64,000 bases of DNA from Paramyrothecium sp. XJ0827. Taxonomy: Eukaryota; Ascomycota; Sordariomycetes; Hypocreales; Stachybotryaceae. This document shows positions 32,343-44,945 of the stretch, piece by piece; the stretch's first letter is position 1; every line of letters starts with the position of its first letter. The position numbers and the translations under genes are program-made. The stretch lies in the NCBI GenBank assembly GCA_020881915.1, contig JAJFPB010000003.1:186001-250000 (forward strand), given 5' to 3'. The notes beneath the pieces are model-generated. The model saw only the letters and a program-made list of their open reading frames with translations, did not search any database and was not told the origin of the DNA.

Positions 32343-34112
32343 ATGGCCGACCGTGAGAGTGATCGTGATGCTCGGCACACGATTGCTGGGAGCGAGCCAA
32401 GCACGGATGAGAAAGTCCATAATGTCGTCGACACTCCTGTCTCCAATGAGATAACCGAGGCAGATGCGCCTACCGTCAAGCGACTGATTCGGAAGAATGA
32501 TCTCCTGATGATGCCTGGTCTGGGTAGGTCAAACTCTTTTTCTAAGTTCTAAATTACAGGCTCTGACAAAAGATAGCTCTGGCTTATTTCACCCATACTC
32601 TTGATCGCTCGAATCTCGGCAATGCAAAGACAGACAGTATTGAGGCAGACCTGGGCCTTGTTGGCAACCAATGGTCTTTGCTCCTCGTCATGTTTTACAT
32701 ACCATATGCGCTATTCAACATTCCTTGGTCAATTGCTGCAAAGAAATTCAACTCGAAAGTCATTATTCCCTTGGCCATAGCTGGCTGGGGAGCCTGCACT
32801 GTCGGCGCAGCCTTCACAAAGAACTTTGGTGAGATTATGGCTACCCGTATCATCATGGGAGCCGCTGAAGCGGCATACAAGCCATGTGAGGTTTACTACC
32901 TGTCTCTCTTCTATACTCGTAAGGAGATGGGCTTCCGCGTGTGCTGGATCGGACAGATGGGTTTCATTGCTGTGAGTCATTAATTCCTTGATGATAGCTA
33001 CGAGTCGGACTAAATTCTACGATAGGGTGCAGTCAGCGGCTTGATTTCATGGAGTGTCTTCCAGTGGAATAAGGAGCTCAAGGTGGGTTCACAAAAACCC
33101 CGACTAGGTTTACGTGAGCGTTCTCATGTCCAAAACTAACCTCCTCTTAGGGTTGGCAATACCTATTTATTATTGAGGGCGCCATCACCATTGCCGTCGC
33201 TATTTATCTATACATCTTCGCACCACGGAGTCCGGAAAAGTCTCGGTGGTATACCGAGGAGGAGGTCCGTTTGGCAAAAATTCGTCTGGAAGAAGATTCG
33301 CAAGACGTTGATAAAAAGTTTCGCTGGTCTGACGCGAAGAACCAACTGCTGCATTGGCCGACCTGGGCGTTCGCCTGGATGTCTCTGATGTATGGTGTCG
33401 GCGTGGCTAGCAGCTCTAATTTCTTACCTGTGAGTATCCCTGAAACCCAACTGCTGAAGCAAACTTATCTCATCAATCACAAAGGTCATGATCAAGCGCC
33501 TCACAACCAAAAGCACGACGGCAAACCTTTATACAGTAGGCCCGAACCTCGTGGCATCTGTGGTTCAACTCACGACGACCTGGCTGTCGGACCGGTACCA
33601 GCAGCGAGCTTGGTTCGCTACAGGCCCACTTTGCGTCTCATTGCTTGCCTGGATCCTCCTTGGCACCCTGGACCTCCAGAGCAATGTTGAAGTTGGCTAT
33701 TTCATTTCTTACTTGATCCCATTAGCCACCTTCACACCGAGCAACATTGTCCCTGTATGGTTGTCATCCAATAGTACGTCAGCTCCTTGTGACTTCACTT
33801 CTCAAGATATTATCAAGCTTGTTCATCTAACTACTCCCAGTCACAACCACAACTGGACGCGCAGTTGCTCTTGGTCTTAATTACATGTTCATGAACTTGG
33901 CTGGAATCATTTCATCAATGGTTTTCCGTGCCGAAGACGCACCCGTCTACCGCCCTGCACTTGTGACTGTTGGTTGCACGCAGGGCATCTTCATTGTGTC
34001 AGCACTGTTGATGCGCTGGTACTACGTTAAGGAAAATGCCAAGCTAGATCGTGGTGAAATACCGCATGCGCCTGGCATGCAAAACAGGCCACAGTATCGT
34101 TACGCCGTGTAA
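32343..34112 (+). CDS. MFS transporter, anion:cation symporter (Dal5/allantoate permease) family
   Basis: Six exons: 32343-32523, 32577-32971, 33026-33082, 33151-33429, 33485-33773 and 33841-34112; frame exact, 490 aa. A polar N-terminus of about 55 residues precedes about 12 membrane segments. ACS-family marks are FTHTLDRSNLGNAKTDSIE in the first loop, YIPYALFNIPWSIAAKKF in TM2-3, RIIMGAAEAAYKPCEVYYLS around TM4-5, and late segments TTTTGRAVALGLNYMFMN and GAVSGLISW. The family imports allantoate, nicotinate, pantothenate, dipeptides and other organic anions in yeasts and moulds. Being divergent from a dipeptidase, uptake of dipeptides or related acids is an attractive guess (inference only). 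Confidence 0.9.
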
Positions 34113-35014
34113 ATGGATGAGCGACTTACGTTTAGCGCTATAAATTCTATCAGGAAATTTCTCTCTACGGATACGATCGGAAGTCTTCTTGTAACAGATA
34201 AGAAGAACGGCTAAGTGGGTTGATCGTTAAACTTATCATGGATCACAGAGCTGGACCTACTTTAAACCAAGGAGGCTGCGTTAAGACAACTCCAAGTTAT
34301 ATCTGTAGTCCTTAAACTCGATTTCGCGGTCATGAAACCCAAATTTTTTATTCATGTGAACTGTATAGCAAGCTTGAACGCGAGTGTACTCATCATTCAT
34401 TTATTTTTCAGGATCACTGGAATCGTCATGTGTAACACAACTTCAAGCCTTATCGACTGCCTTCCAAGTTGCTTCTCCTCAGCTCATTACCTGAATCCTT
34501 TTCAATATTAAAGCAATCAGTATTGTATCTTGAGTCAATGACACATCATGATAGGCCTAATTGGTGTGCTATTTATCCAAATCTCTGTCAATTGTTCTGA
34601 AAGAAACATGGCCATCCCACTCATTTGGAGGTATGGGATGGTGTTGAATGGAAGCTGGCTCTGATGAAATAACGGAGAATGATCTATTTAGTCTGTGAAC
34701 TTCGCTTTGATTTCTAAAGTCAATTTTTTCTCTACCCCGAGAGTTCAAAAGCTGTATTGCGTCACTATCGACCTACAGTTGTGTACGAACGTAAAACAAC
34801 TGTAATGTTACTGTTCGCTATATGCGTTCAAAAATCGTGCGGAGTTAAAAATATAGGCAGCTTCAGCCATAGGTTGCTGTGCTGCCTCAACAGCTACAGC
34901 CATACTGATTCAGCTTGAGTGGCTATAGAGCAAGCTAAAGTATTCATGATTTCTCCCACCACTGACGCATTGCCTCCTAGGATTCTTAACTTAAGTAGCC
35001 TTTTCTCTACTGCG
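34113..35014. other. Intergenic, 3' ends of two convergent genes
   Basis: About 0.9 kb between convergent MFS and kelch genes. No coding content recognised. Confidence 0.45.
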
Positions 35015-36926
35015 TCAATTATGCTTCAATGGCGGCCCCATGTTACCAGGTCTGTTCGCTTCAAGTTCGTATGGTAGGAAATCCTCCATTAGCTCCGCAG
35101 GATAGGTATTGCCCGGGAGCGCTGAGGCATGTGTTGCATGGTCCATCACCGGAGCCGGAAGCTCTGACTCAAAATCTTGCCGCAGTACCAGAACTCTCTG
35201 CCGCCTTCTCTGTAAGAACCAAATTCCGAAGCCGAGACAGAGCAGAGCGAGTACGCCACCAACGACTCCCCCAGCGACAGCTGCCACAGGTGTTCTGCTG
35301 GATCCCTTCTTATCCCGCCCATCATCTCCGGGCAGGCCCCTGTTGCCGCCATCGGTGTTATTTCCGCTCCGAGGGGTGGCGGTACCATCTTCGGTATTAT
35401 TATTGCCTTTCTCTTTGGTTTTCACGACGAACATTTGGCGGACTTCATCTGAAGTCCAGTCCACAGAGTCTAGTCCACTGTATAGTGTCAGAGATGAGCG
35501 ATTGAAGGCATTGGACTCTTACCCGTCACCATACCACGAACTAATACTAGAATGTGACTCATAAGGCGCAGCGAAGGGATCATATTCATTACTCCATTTC
35601 AGGGCAGTCATGTCAAATATACCGATTCCCTGGGGGAAGGTGTCCTTGCCTCCCCATCGACCGTCTTTGCTATTGCCGTTGTTGCCTCCCCAGCTGAGTA
35701 ATTGACGGTTTCCTACCACGACACAGACGTGCTCGGCTCGTGCTTCATTGTCAATACCGCTGACTTTGGTCCATCGGAATCCTGGTAAACTCAATATGTA
35801 CATATCACCGTAATCCAAATTCATTTTGGTATTGGAGCCGCCAAACACGAATCTATTCTTCAGTCAGCTGGAGAAATATCTCCTTAATATAATAAATATC
35901 GGGCATCCTTCCTGAGCTTACATCTCAAATGTACCATCGGTGCTGACGACACCAGCAGCGCAGTGATATTGGCGACCCAACGGTGCCTCTCCTGTGGTGG
36001 CTTGGGAATACCAGTTTCTGGTGATAGGATCGAGGAAGTATACCGTTCGAAAGTCAAGGTACTCGGCTTGCAGGGTGTCATACCGGGTCATGCCACCGAG
36101 TAAAATTATCATGCCGCTGGGACCAAAGATGGGCACGAAGATCGCTGTTGCCCCATAGAGTGAACCATCCAAGGAGTATGGCGCACTGGAGTCACTTCTC
36201 CACTCCATGGTAGTGAAATTAAATGATACGAATCCAGCAATGTTGCCCTTCGGGTCTTTTGAGGTGTTCGGGGCCGAATTACCTCCGATGACGAAACCTC
36301 CATTAAATGTGCTGACATAGGCACCACCCTGAACGCGTTCTGCGTTTTCGAAGGTATGCGAGGTCATAAGTTTCGTCCAACTTCCACCACCTTTTCCATC
36401 TGGCCTAAAACACATCAAAACAGGTTTGCCAACCCCAGCGAACCAGCTGGTATGGCCTCCCCAGGTATAGAAGACATCGGCTGATTTGTCGGTGAAAATG
36501 GATTGCTTCGACATTGCTATCGTTCCGTCGAATTTGCTGATCTCCCGAATCTTGACATCCTGAGGGGTCCAAGACACAGAAAGGTCAATAGAAAGAGTTG
36601 AGTTCACTGCCACGGGACACGTCAGTCCGAGGACAAGTCAAATACCGGAATCAAAGCACCGATTACCTGGATTGCTGGCTCTAAAGCTGTTGTATCCATC
36701 CTGAGCAATCTCGCCGCCATTAAAGTAGATGTGGTGGCCCATAACACTGGCTGCAAAAGGTGTTAGAGCACATATCAAGCGGTGATATTCCGCGCCCAGG
36801 AGCCTTGCCTCGGGAGTTTGCGCGGCGGAGGAAGCTTTGCACAGAGGGAACTTCATCCTGGGCAATACAAGTCGAGACGATTAGCGAGGCAATCAGCAAC
36901 TCGCAACGAAAATTGAAGTCGCGCAT
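35015..36926 (-). CDS. Secretory/membrane-anchored kelch-repeat protein
   Basis: Exons: 36926-36809, 36750-36667, 36606-35922, 35852-35523 and 35477-35015; frame exact, 559 aa. The first intron has a GC-AG boundary (GCAAGG...TTGCAG with branch CTCTAAC); the others are GT-AG. The start MRDFNFRCELLIASLIVSTC gives a signal peptide. The body holds repeated kelch blades: HHIYFNGGEIAQDGYNSF, VFYTWGGHTSWF, GGFVIGGNSAPNTS, MIILLGGMTRYDTL, FVFGGSNTKMNLDYGDMYIL and LLSWGGNNGN. Near the C-terminus a single membrane segment (AAVAGGVVGGVLALLCLGFG) is followed by basic residues and a 60-70 residue cytosolic tail. The topology is a beta-propeller outside and a tail inside. Such fungal proteins are mostly uncharacterised; the ligand is unknown. 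Confidence 0.88.
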
Positions 36927-38918
36927 AGCAGTTTCAAGATAACTTCGAGAGCGCGTTGATCTTAGTTTTGCTCCTCGACATCTAAGGATCGGGTGCGTGG
37001 CCCGCCGATCAAGAGGTTTCGTGTACACATATATAAGAAGTGATCGGGAAATGAGAGGGGCAAGGACAGATGTAAATTTGGGGGCCGCAGGCTGCATGCT
37101 TCGGGGGCCCGCTGCGACATTGTCTGGACCCTGAGCACAGTCAGGCATCGGCAGATTGATGAAGTTGAAAATCTCGGCATGTTACGCAGCATTTGATGGC
37201 GGTAGTGGTCTGAATTGGTCAGGTAAATGGAGAATTCTAGGGCTTGTATTAATACGGCAGTCCTGCTCTGGGATGGCCATATGTAACTAAATCAAAACTT
37301 GAGAGGGATTTCAAAATGAGGTCACAAACGATTGAAGAAATCTGTACTTACCTCATCCAACTTGTCTTCTTTAGATCTTGTTTCTAGATTGCGGATCACA
37401 GAACGAGTGAAGATTGGTTCTAAATATTGGGTTCCCGTCAATTCTAGTATCATGACTCAAGAATCAACCCTCTCAAATGGTACTTTCTGCAGGGAACCCG
37501 GGATTGAGGCGGCTTCTATTTCGAGATGAGGGCAAATAGGCGCAGATGGAGCACCAGTGAGGCTCCCGCCCCCGCTATGCCCTCGCCCCCATTGCCTTCT
37601 CGGCCCCCTCACCCTCCCACCATATCAGAATCATAGTGTTTGTTTTCCCTGAATCTAATTTTAGTTTGTTCATTACTTTCTGTGGTTTCCTTGTCCTACC
37701 GTCCCACGGTACACCTGGATGCCGTCCACTGCCACCCCCGAAACACAAAACTGGGTTTCACGATGATGGTTCCCACCCGACCATCGATGGCACCATCGCT
37801 GTCAACGGTAGCATCAGCCATTTCACTCAGACTGGCAAGCGTAACGGCGGAGAGGCTCTGAGACCACAGGCATTCGGTTTCGTTCTTGGCGCTAAAGACG
37901 AGGCTGCGATAAAAGCCAAGAGAGTGTAGCCGAAATATTATCTCCCCTCCTTATGCTGGCACCCTTTTTCTTTTTTCTTTTCTCTTTTTGGGCAGTTTTA
38001 CGTATACATGGCGATCACGCGAATGTGTGACCAAGCGGTCCTTAGCGCGTCTTGCTATCTGCATAACATATTGACGGAGTCTCTTGAGAGACATGACTCT
38101 ATCCCATGCTAACTCTAACAATCTTAAGACTAGGTTTGCTCTTGCCAAATAGGGGGCCCAGTGAGCAGGCATAGGACTGAAATTAATTGAGGCCCATCCC
38201 AAACTTCGCAATTCACTTCTTCAAGCAGAGGTAGACATGAGAAACACAGCTACTAGATTATTATTGATAGATAGATTTATATCTACAGATAGACCTCCAA
38301 GTTGTGTAAAGGGTTCCCTAGCTCGCTAAAGAAGGATATTAAAGTCATTTGGAGGAAGCTCTGAAAGGAATTGATGCATAAAAGAAAAACAGACGAGTCT
38401 ACGTTTGTTATAACATTCGCCGCTTGTTTGCCTTTGATTGCTTTTTTCTTTGGACGGGCTCACTTTATGTTCTTCCCGTTGCATTATAACCAAGCAGTTA
38501 CTATTAATGCATCTGAAAGCCCGCACCCCTTAGATATTTTTGACCGGAATAGCTTCAACAGCAGGGCCGGACCTCCGCGGGGCTCGAAGTGGAAGAAGGA
38601 GACATGACAGCGTGGGCTTATTCGACTTATAGTGAGCCTGCTGTAATCATGAAAATTCTCATAAAACCCTAGTCATATCTATCGTTAGCTAATTTGCCAT
38701 CAGTAGAAGGTCAACGGTCGTGAACTGAATATTCATATCTAAGCGTTATGAGCGGCCAGGGAATGTCGTACCCATAGACACCTTGGACTAAGTGTCTGAA
38801 TAATACTGCCAATCTGTTCCGACCTTCAGCCACCTTGGCATTTGGTTTCTGAAAAAGGCCATAGCATGGTCGGTCATACATATTATGGAGTAGAATAGCA
38901 CAAACCACCTCCCGTCCA
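36927..38918. other. Gene-poor 2 kb with one short unassigned frame
   Basis: A plus-strand frame at 37636-37929 (97 codons) includes GFHDDGSHPTIDGTIAVNGS and ends FGFVLGAKDEAAIKAKRV. It has protein-like composition but no known domain and no ATG with a secretion or other signal. A polypyrimidine run lies near 37965-37995. Nothing else is recognised. Confidence 0.35.
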
Positions 38919-41013
38919 CTACCGCTTACCATCCAACTGGATACTGTTCCATAATGACTGTTGCCTCTCCCTGCTGGTTATCCGGCCACGTTGTGTAACT
39001 TCAATCCGGTTTTCCTTAGTGATCTCGTTCTGTAAGATTTTGCTTCTGGTTGGAGATGTCATGAGTGTCTTGAATTGGACACCGGAATGGTTATCATTAA
39101 TAAGGTTTCCAAGAGTAGTGAGAAGAAGCCAGTAGTCCTTCTCCCAGCATTCCTTCTCGAAACTAGGTAAATTATCAATAACGCACAGAATGCTGACAGC
39201 GACTGGAGCCCGGGCTACGGCCAACTCGAATCGGCGACAGAGCTCCTCCGTCGGGATAGCTTCGTGGTTTGGAACAGAATTCGGTGGGATATACACCACC
39301 TCCCATGGCGGGTTGGACCATCTCTGGAGTATCTGGGATATTAGGCTCCGCAAAAGCGCTCTCGGGCCTTGGAATTGACCAGTTGATGCGCTATGACGGT
39401 CACAAAAGAAATGCAGCGTCACGGTGTTCTCGGAGCCCTCGAATTGTCCCACCAAGTTCGCACAGAAATACGACATTGGCGACTGCTTCGCTGACATTGA
39501 TGACGGCCCGAAGGGACCTTCCACGTATATGAGATCGGAAGCAGGCTTGTACAACCACTCATGAAAGCGCTTGGTTCCAAGAATCATGGCATAGTAGGAC
39601 TTTGAGAGTGCATCGTATTCGCGATCCTGTCCTTGGCGAAAAACACTAGAGAGGTCTTCTCGTTCTTTGTGTATAGCGCCAAGAATGTAGAGAAATGTGT
39701 CGCGGTCCTCTGGCGACGCAACTTGGAACACTCCGGCCGTTGACTTTGTTTGAGCTAGCCCCGGAAGCGCATTCTCAGTGCAATATTGGAACGCTATAAA
39801 GCTGCATTAGTGGATCTCACGAAGAAAGAGACGCAAGCTGCTCACCTGCCACAACACCTTTCAGCATCTCTTTCAAGCCTATTTGGTTCCTTGCGGAAGC
39901 ATAGTCGAGCTGCTTCGACACACTTTCCTCCAAGGCAAGCATACGATCACCAATCGTGCTGTACTTGCCATTCAACATGGTCATATTGTTGTCCACTTTT
40001 GTCATCTCGTCTCTGATCTTCTCGACGTGGTCCAAGGTTTGTGTCGCCGTAGCATGTATTAGCCCCGTAGTATTGGCAATAAGGCTGTCGTGAAGAGTTT
40101 TAATGCAAATGTCTATTTTCCTGGCACTTTGTCGGATTGAGTGCAAAAGGTCTGTGACTTTGTGCCCACGGAACAGGCATTTGGTCCTGGCCCCTTTTGT
40201 CTCTTGTCAGCCTGAGAAGAACCAAGAGATGATCCATTCGGGGAAAGAAGGCACGAACAGATGTTTTCCGGGACAAGGATATCAACAAGCTGAGGAATGG
40301 TATTGCAGAGAGTACACTTGAACTGGTGTATGGATTGCTGTAGAGCTTTGTGATTTGGAAATTTCTCAGACTGGACATAAGCCAGATGAACTACTCTCGG
40401 TATATCCTCAAAGGCATCTAGGATATCTTGACGATTAGTTTCCCTTGTTTGAAGCAGCTGTCATTGGGTCAAGTCAGCAAAGCTCGCGTTCCGGTATAGC
40501 AGAACGGACGAAATTACATAAAAAACCATTCCGAGTCCACCATGGAGCGGTGAAAGCATCTCTGGAATCCCATTCAAACCAGGCTGCAGATACCTCGAAA
40601 CGACGGAAAGCCTTCTTTGGTTTACTCTCGAAAATTCTGTGTCGGCCATTTCAGCCATGACTGTAGCTTCACAGGCTCTCCGTAGTTGTTCTAAGACGTC
40701 CGACCAGCTACAAGAAATAGGATCGAAGGGAAGGTTGTGCTTTCTCGACCAAGACGAATACGTTTCCAACACTACGGTGAACTCCCTTCGGGATTTTAGC
40801 TCCACACCATTAAGAGGGCAATTAGTGAAAGAAACCATTGGCGTACCTGAGCTGCTCACTTTGATCGCCCGGCTCATCTAGCTCACCCTCATCAAAATCC
40901 CATGTCTCATGGATCTCGGCCAAGGCCGGCCTTTTCGACTTCAGATATCTGCGTACATACTCATCGCCTTGCTCTTCCCCGAACAGATGAATATTTGAAG
41001 CCATATTTGCCAT
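38919..41013 (-). CDS. STAND/NACHT-like protein with eroded P-loop (exon structure partly uncertain)
   Basis: ATG 41013. Secure exons: 41013-40847, 40785-40518, one starting 40457, one ending 39846, and 39793 to 38919. Joins between about 40300 and 40150 are unclear because a TGA interrupts one frame. The N-terminal helical part (GIPEMLSPLHGGLGMVFY; CTLCNTIPQLVDILVPENI) and a coiled-coil stretch (IRDEMTKVDNNMTMLNGKYS) match N-terminal domains of fungal NLR-type proteins. The last exon has the NTPase-like region: RFHEWLYKPASDLIYVEGPF followed by PSSMSAKQSPMSYFCANL where GxxGSGKST would be. Then come TLHFFCDRHSASTGQFQGP, RALLRSLISQIL and SILCVIDNLPSFEKE (Walker B-like). No WD, ankyrin or TPR repeats follow. 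It is either a truncated or inactive NLR or a relic. Confidence 0.6.
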
Positions 41014-41713
41014 ATTGGAACTGTGGGAATTTTGGGATGTAGGCCTAGTGTCCTTGCGATGTGTTAGCCAGCAAAAACTATTTAGAGCGCAGAGAGCGAG
41101 CGAACTATGAGAGCTATGAGGCTCTCAAAGCGGCTGGGGCGCTGGATCGAGGTGGGGGTCTGCTGACCATGAACCATTTCTCCTGGTTCGACAAGATGGT
41201 GTGCTCGGCCGCCTCGACAGCCTCGTTTGATTTCTGTGTGTGCACTGCTCCTGTTTGCGATTGGTCGGTCTCCCCCGGCCCTCAGTTATTTTGATGACCT
41301 GAACGCTTTGGAGTTATTGAAAAACCTGCTTTCATCCCTGCTTATCTGAGAGGCTGCCCTTTGTGCAATTCTATGCACAGCTTTGATTGGGTGCATTGCC
41401 ACACATATTCTGCCTCACCTTCGCCTGGTAATCGAGTCTTCAGCATGTTCAGGACTTTGGGGATTTACCCGGAGGTTTTTGTTTCTTTTGTCGGCGAGGT
41501 GGCTGACTTGATATGAGTAATATTTGGTCGCAACTCTGAATGCTACTTGACGTTTCCCACCCAAATCACCACTTTTTGCCACACACGTTTCCTCACCAGG
41601 ACTTATTGTCAGCGAAATTTCGTCACTTTTGATCGACATCTCCCGCAGCAAATACTGTCCCGTTTTTTTTTTTGCCTCAGGGATATTTTATCGCTCAAGC
41701 GATTAGGTTGACA
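41014..41713. promoter_or_regulatory. Divergent region between STAND-like and AAA genes
   Basis: About 700 bases. A plus-strand open stretch at 41061-41294 (RRERANYESYEALKAAGALD then GLLTMNHFSWFDKM) has coding-like composition but no known domain or splice partner. A run of about 11 T lies near 41665. No operator identified. Confidence 0.35.
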
Positions 41714-44700
41714 ATGGCTTCAAAAGTGGTAAGTTGGGATTAGAGTCATGCCATGCCGGAACCTAATTGTGTGACTTCCTCAGAACTTCCCAGGAGGCTC
41801 CAATTCGACTGCCGGCAGTGGTGAACAGCACTCAAATGCAGAGTCTCGTACAAATCCAGATGACACAGATGGATACAGTAACTCTGTAGATTTGGGTCGG
41901 ACCAAGATCATCCCAGAAGTGCGAAAATGTGATTGGTCTCAGTACAAGAGCTATATTCGTCCCCTCGAAAATGGAATCCATGCTATCGACGTTCTTGAGT
42001 CGAATTCGAGTCTCAATGACGAAATGCAAGACGAGCTGAAACGTCGTGAAAATCCCTCCAAGAAACGCAGCAAGAACCAATCTACTACACGGAATCCGGT
42101 GCTCCTTGTGGCTCCTGTTATCCAAACAGAGGGCCTTGGGGTGCCAGTCGTCGAGCCGGAGGCCAAGATTGTTACACGGATACGTATTCAGTCCCCCACG
42201 ATTCTCACAATTTTAGCCAAGCTGCACCAAGAGACTTGGGACATGAGCCCGCGAACCTTCTATCGTCCTTTTTTTCCTCTTAAGCATTTTCTCCCCAAGG
42301 TCGCAGAAGCGCTCCAGGAAATAAGAAACCGATATGAAGGCAATGGTGAAACGATAGACGAGTCTGCGAGTCCGGGAAGCCGTGAAGATGCATCAGAAAA
42401 GGTCTGCAGCGAACCTGGGGACGAGAATCCTGGAAGAGATCGGATGGGTGAATTGGCTGAGCTGGAGTGCTATGTCCGGTTCATACAGGATGAGGTTCTC
42501 CCAATCCATCACCAATTTGAGGACTTGTCCGCGCAGGATAATCCGCGAGTGAGCTTCTCCGACCTCAGGTGTCTTTTCCGCGTTGGGGAAACGGTTTATA
42601 GACCAAGGGGCACTGGTGCAGACAAAGAAAGCGACAACGGAAACATTGGACAACGAGCTTGGCGAGTATATGGCATGAGCGGTGGTCACATGCGAAACAC
42701 GACCAGTCATCGGGATTACCATGATGACGAGTACGAGCAGAAGCACGTGTTCAAACTCCATGTGTACTACATTGACTTTCTCGGCCAGGAGTTCTGTGTG
42801 GTGACCGACACTATCCAGATCGAGCCCTTCCCAGCCAAGCGCCGGGTTAGCTCTCTTGCTGCCTATCCTTTCCGCTTCGGTCATAACCACAACCAAACGT
42901 TGAAGAATTATAAAAATCTTGGGAAACGATACATTGAATTTGTTGGTTGTAGACACGCAAATTACAACTGGTGGACGTTGACTATCACTCCAAAGGGTGA
43001 GGTTTCTCCCGACGCCACCGGCTCCTTCGTGAGCCGACCCGAGTTCATCAGCGGCGAAGTTATCATTGACTTCGTTGAAGCCTTTCAGACCTGCCCTGTA
43101 TGGAAACCCGTGCCATCCATTTTAAAAGCTGTTGATCTGAACCGCACAACTGTTATTGATGACTTCCCCATCTATTGGTGGGCGGATGAGGACAGATCCA
43201 AGCAGTTGAACGAAACATTGGAAGTCGTTGTCGCAAAGTCAGGTGTCGCAGCATGGGAAAGTAACGAGTACGTCATGAAGAAGGATAAGCTTCTTGCTAA
43301 GATTCGAGAGAACGACAAGACCAAGGGTCTCAGGGTCTGCTCACTGCCAAAGACCTTGACGATGACGACTTGGCCATTTTGCCGTCGCGTCTCTTTGCTT
43401 ACGCGCTGCGGGAGCGCAAATTCGTCCAAGTGGACATATCGAAGCTGGCCAAAGTGAGCAAGATCAACGATGCATTTGCTTGTCTCAAAATCAAAGACAA
43501 GTACAAAGACCTGGTTCAATCGCTTGTTGACGACCACTTTCTGAAGAAAAGCTTAGCTTCTAAGGATGCCATGTCCATGGATTGGATACAAGGCAAAGGC
43601 AAAGGTCTTTTCATCTTGCTTCATGGTGTTCCCGGCGTGGGTAAGACTGCCACGGCGGAAGCTGTTGCGCAGGCGTGCGGGAAGCCTCTCTTCGTCATCA
43701 CCTGTGGAGATCTTGGGCTAACGCCCTCCGATGTGGAAACTGCACTTCGGAGAATCTTTCGGTTGGCTAACACGTGGGATTGTGTCTTGCTACTAGACGA
43801 GGTCGATACATTCTTCTCTCAAAGGGCAATGGGGGATGCGACCTTGACGAAGAATGCCCTGGTCTCAGGTAGGGCTGTGCTTCCCCATTGCGATTGCTCC
43901 GTACCCAGATGGAGTGCGCGGTACGCAGAATTTGCTGATTCCAGGACTAATGAATTTATTTTTAGTATTCCTACGTATCCTAGAGTACTATGACGGTCTA
44001 CTATTCTTAACAACCAACCGCCCAGGGGCCCTCGATGAGGCGTTCAAGTCTAGGATCCACCTCATTCTCTATTATCCGCCACTTGACTTCCAACAAACTA
44101 TGGACATTTGGAAGATGAACATCGATCGGCTGAGGCAAATTGAAAGAGAGCGCTGCGAGGACACTGGCCAGCGTCCTATGCAGGTCAGCGAGACGGAAAT
44201 CCTTCGCTTTGCCGAGAACACCTTCTACAAACACAAGGGAAAGTTCGGTTGGAACGGCCGACAAATACGTAACGCCTTCCAAATCGCCTCGTCGTTGGCA
44301 CATTTCGACGCCCGCCGCGACCAAAACCGCGACGGCCGGATGGATAATGCTCCGCCACGACTCACCGTCGAGCATTTCAAGATGATCCACACTGTGACGG
44401 AGGACTTCGACTTGTACATGCAAGAGGCAGTGGGCAGGTCAGAGGGCGAGAATGCCTATGCGCGTGGCGAGCGCGTACAAGATGACTGGGATCCGGACCA
44501 GATCCGGCGTGAGAATGTTCTCCAAAACTACGATATAGGAAGAGCCACGTCGCCTGCCGGCCCTCGCGTTGGGAGCGGCGGCGGTTTCGGGACTGGGCTC
44601 GGACTGCAACCACGGCAAACGACACTAAATAGACGACCAGTGAGCCCGATTGGCCGTAATCATGCCGACTCTTTGGATTTCATGGGCATGTCGTCCCCTA

Positions 44701-44945
44701 CCACACCCCTTCAGCGCGATCGTCCGCCATCCATGCCGTGGATTCGAGAGCCTAGTCCACATGGGAGACCCAACGATGACGAGCGGCGTATGCTCTTTGG
44801 TCCTCAAGACTCGGGTCGCATGCCACGGGGCTATGCAGAGGCAGAGGGGCGTGAAAGCTATATGGCTCATAAAAGGGCGTACGATTCGTTGGATATTGAT
44901 CCAATCCAATATAAAAAGCGAAAGGAAGATGACTTCGATGCTTAG
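41714..44945 (+). CDS. Large fungal AAA ATPase with one apparent frameshift
   Basis: Exons: 41714-41728, 41784-43868 and 43966-44945. The first exon codes five residues; introns are GTAAGT...CTCAG and GTAGGG...TTTAG. The protein would be about 1026 aa. The N-terminal half is the regulatory region seen in many ascomycete AAA proteins (LECYVRFIQDEVLP, FLGQEFCVVTDTIQIEPF, RYIEFVGCRHANYNW). The AAA module follows: Walker A GVPGVGKT near residue 620, Walker B VLLLDEVDTF, sensor FLTTNRPGALDEAFKSR, arginine-finger region IHLILYYPPLDFQQ. The tail is low-complexity, Pro/Arg-rich. Near 43330-43340 the reading switches by one base (KTKGL, then QGLLTAKDLDDDDLAIL in the next frame), with conserved residues on both sides and no intron that fits. 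Either a one-base loss or a sequence error. Cellular role unknown. Confidence 0.8.

Noticed and set aside
37968..37992. Polypyrimidine run as a possible transposon or terminator mark
   Set aside because: Simple sequence only, with no terminal inverted repeats or target-site duplication nearby.
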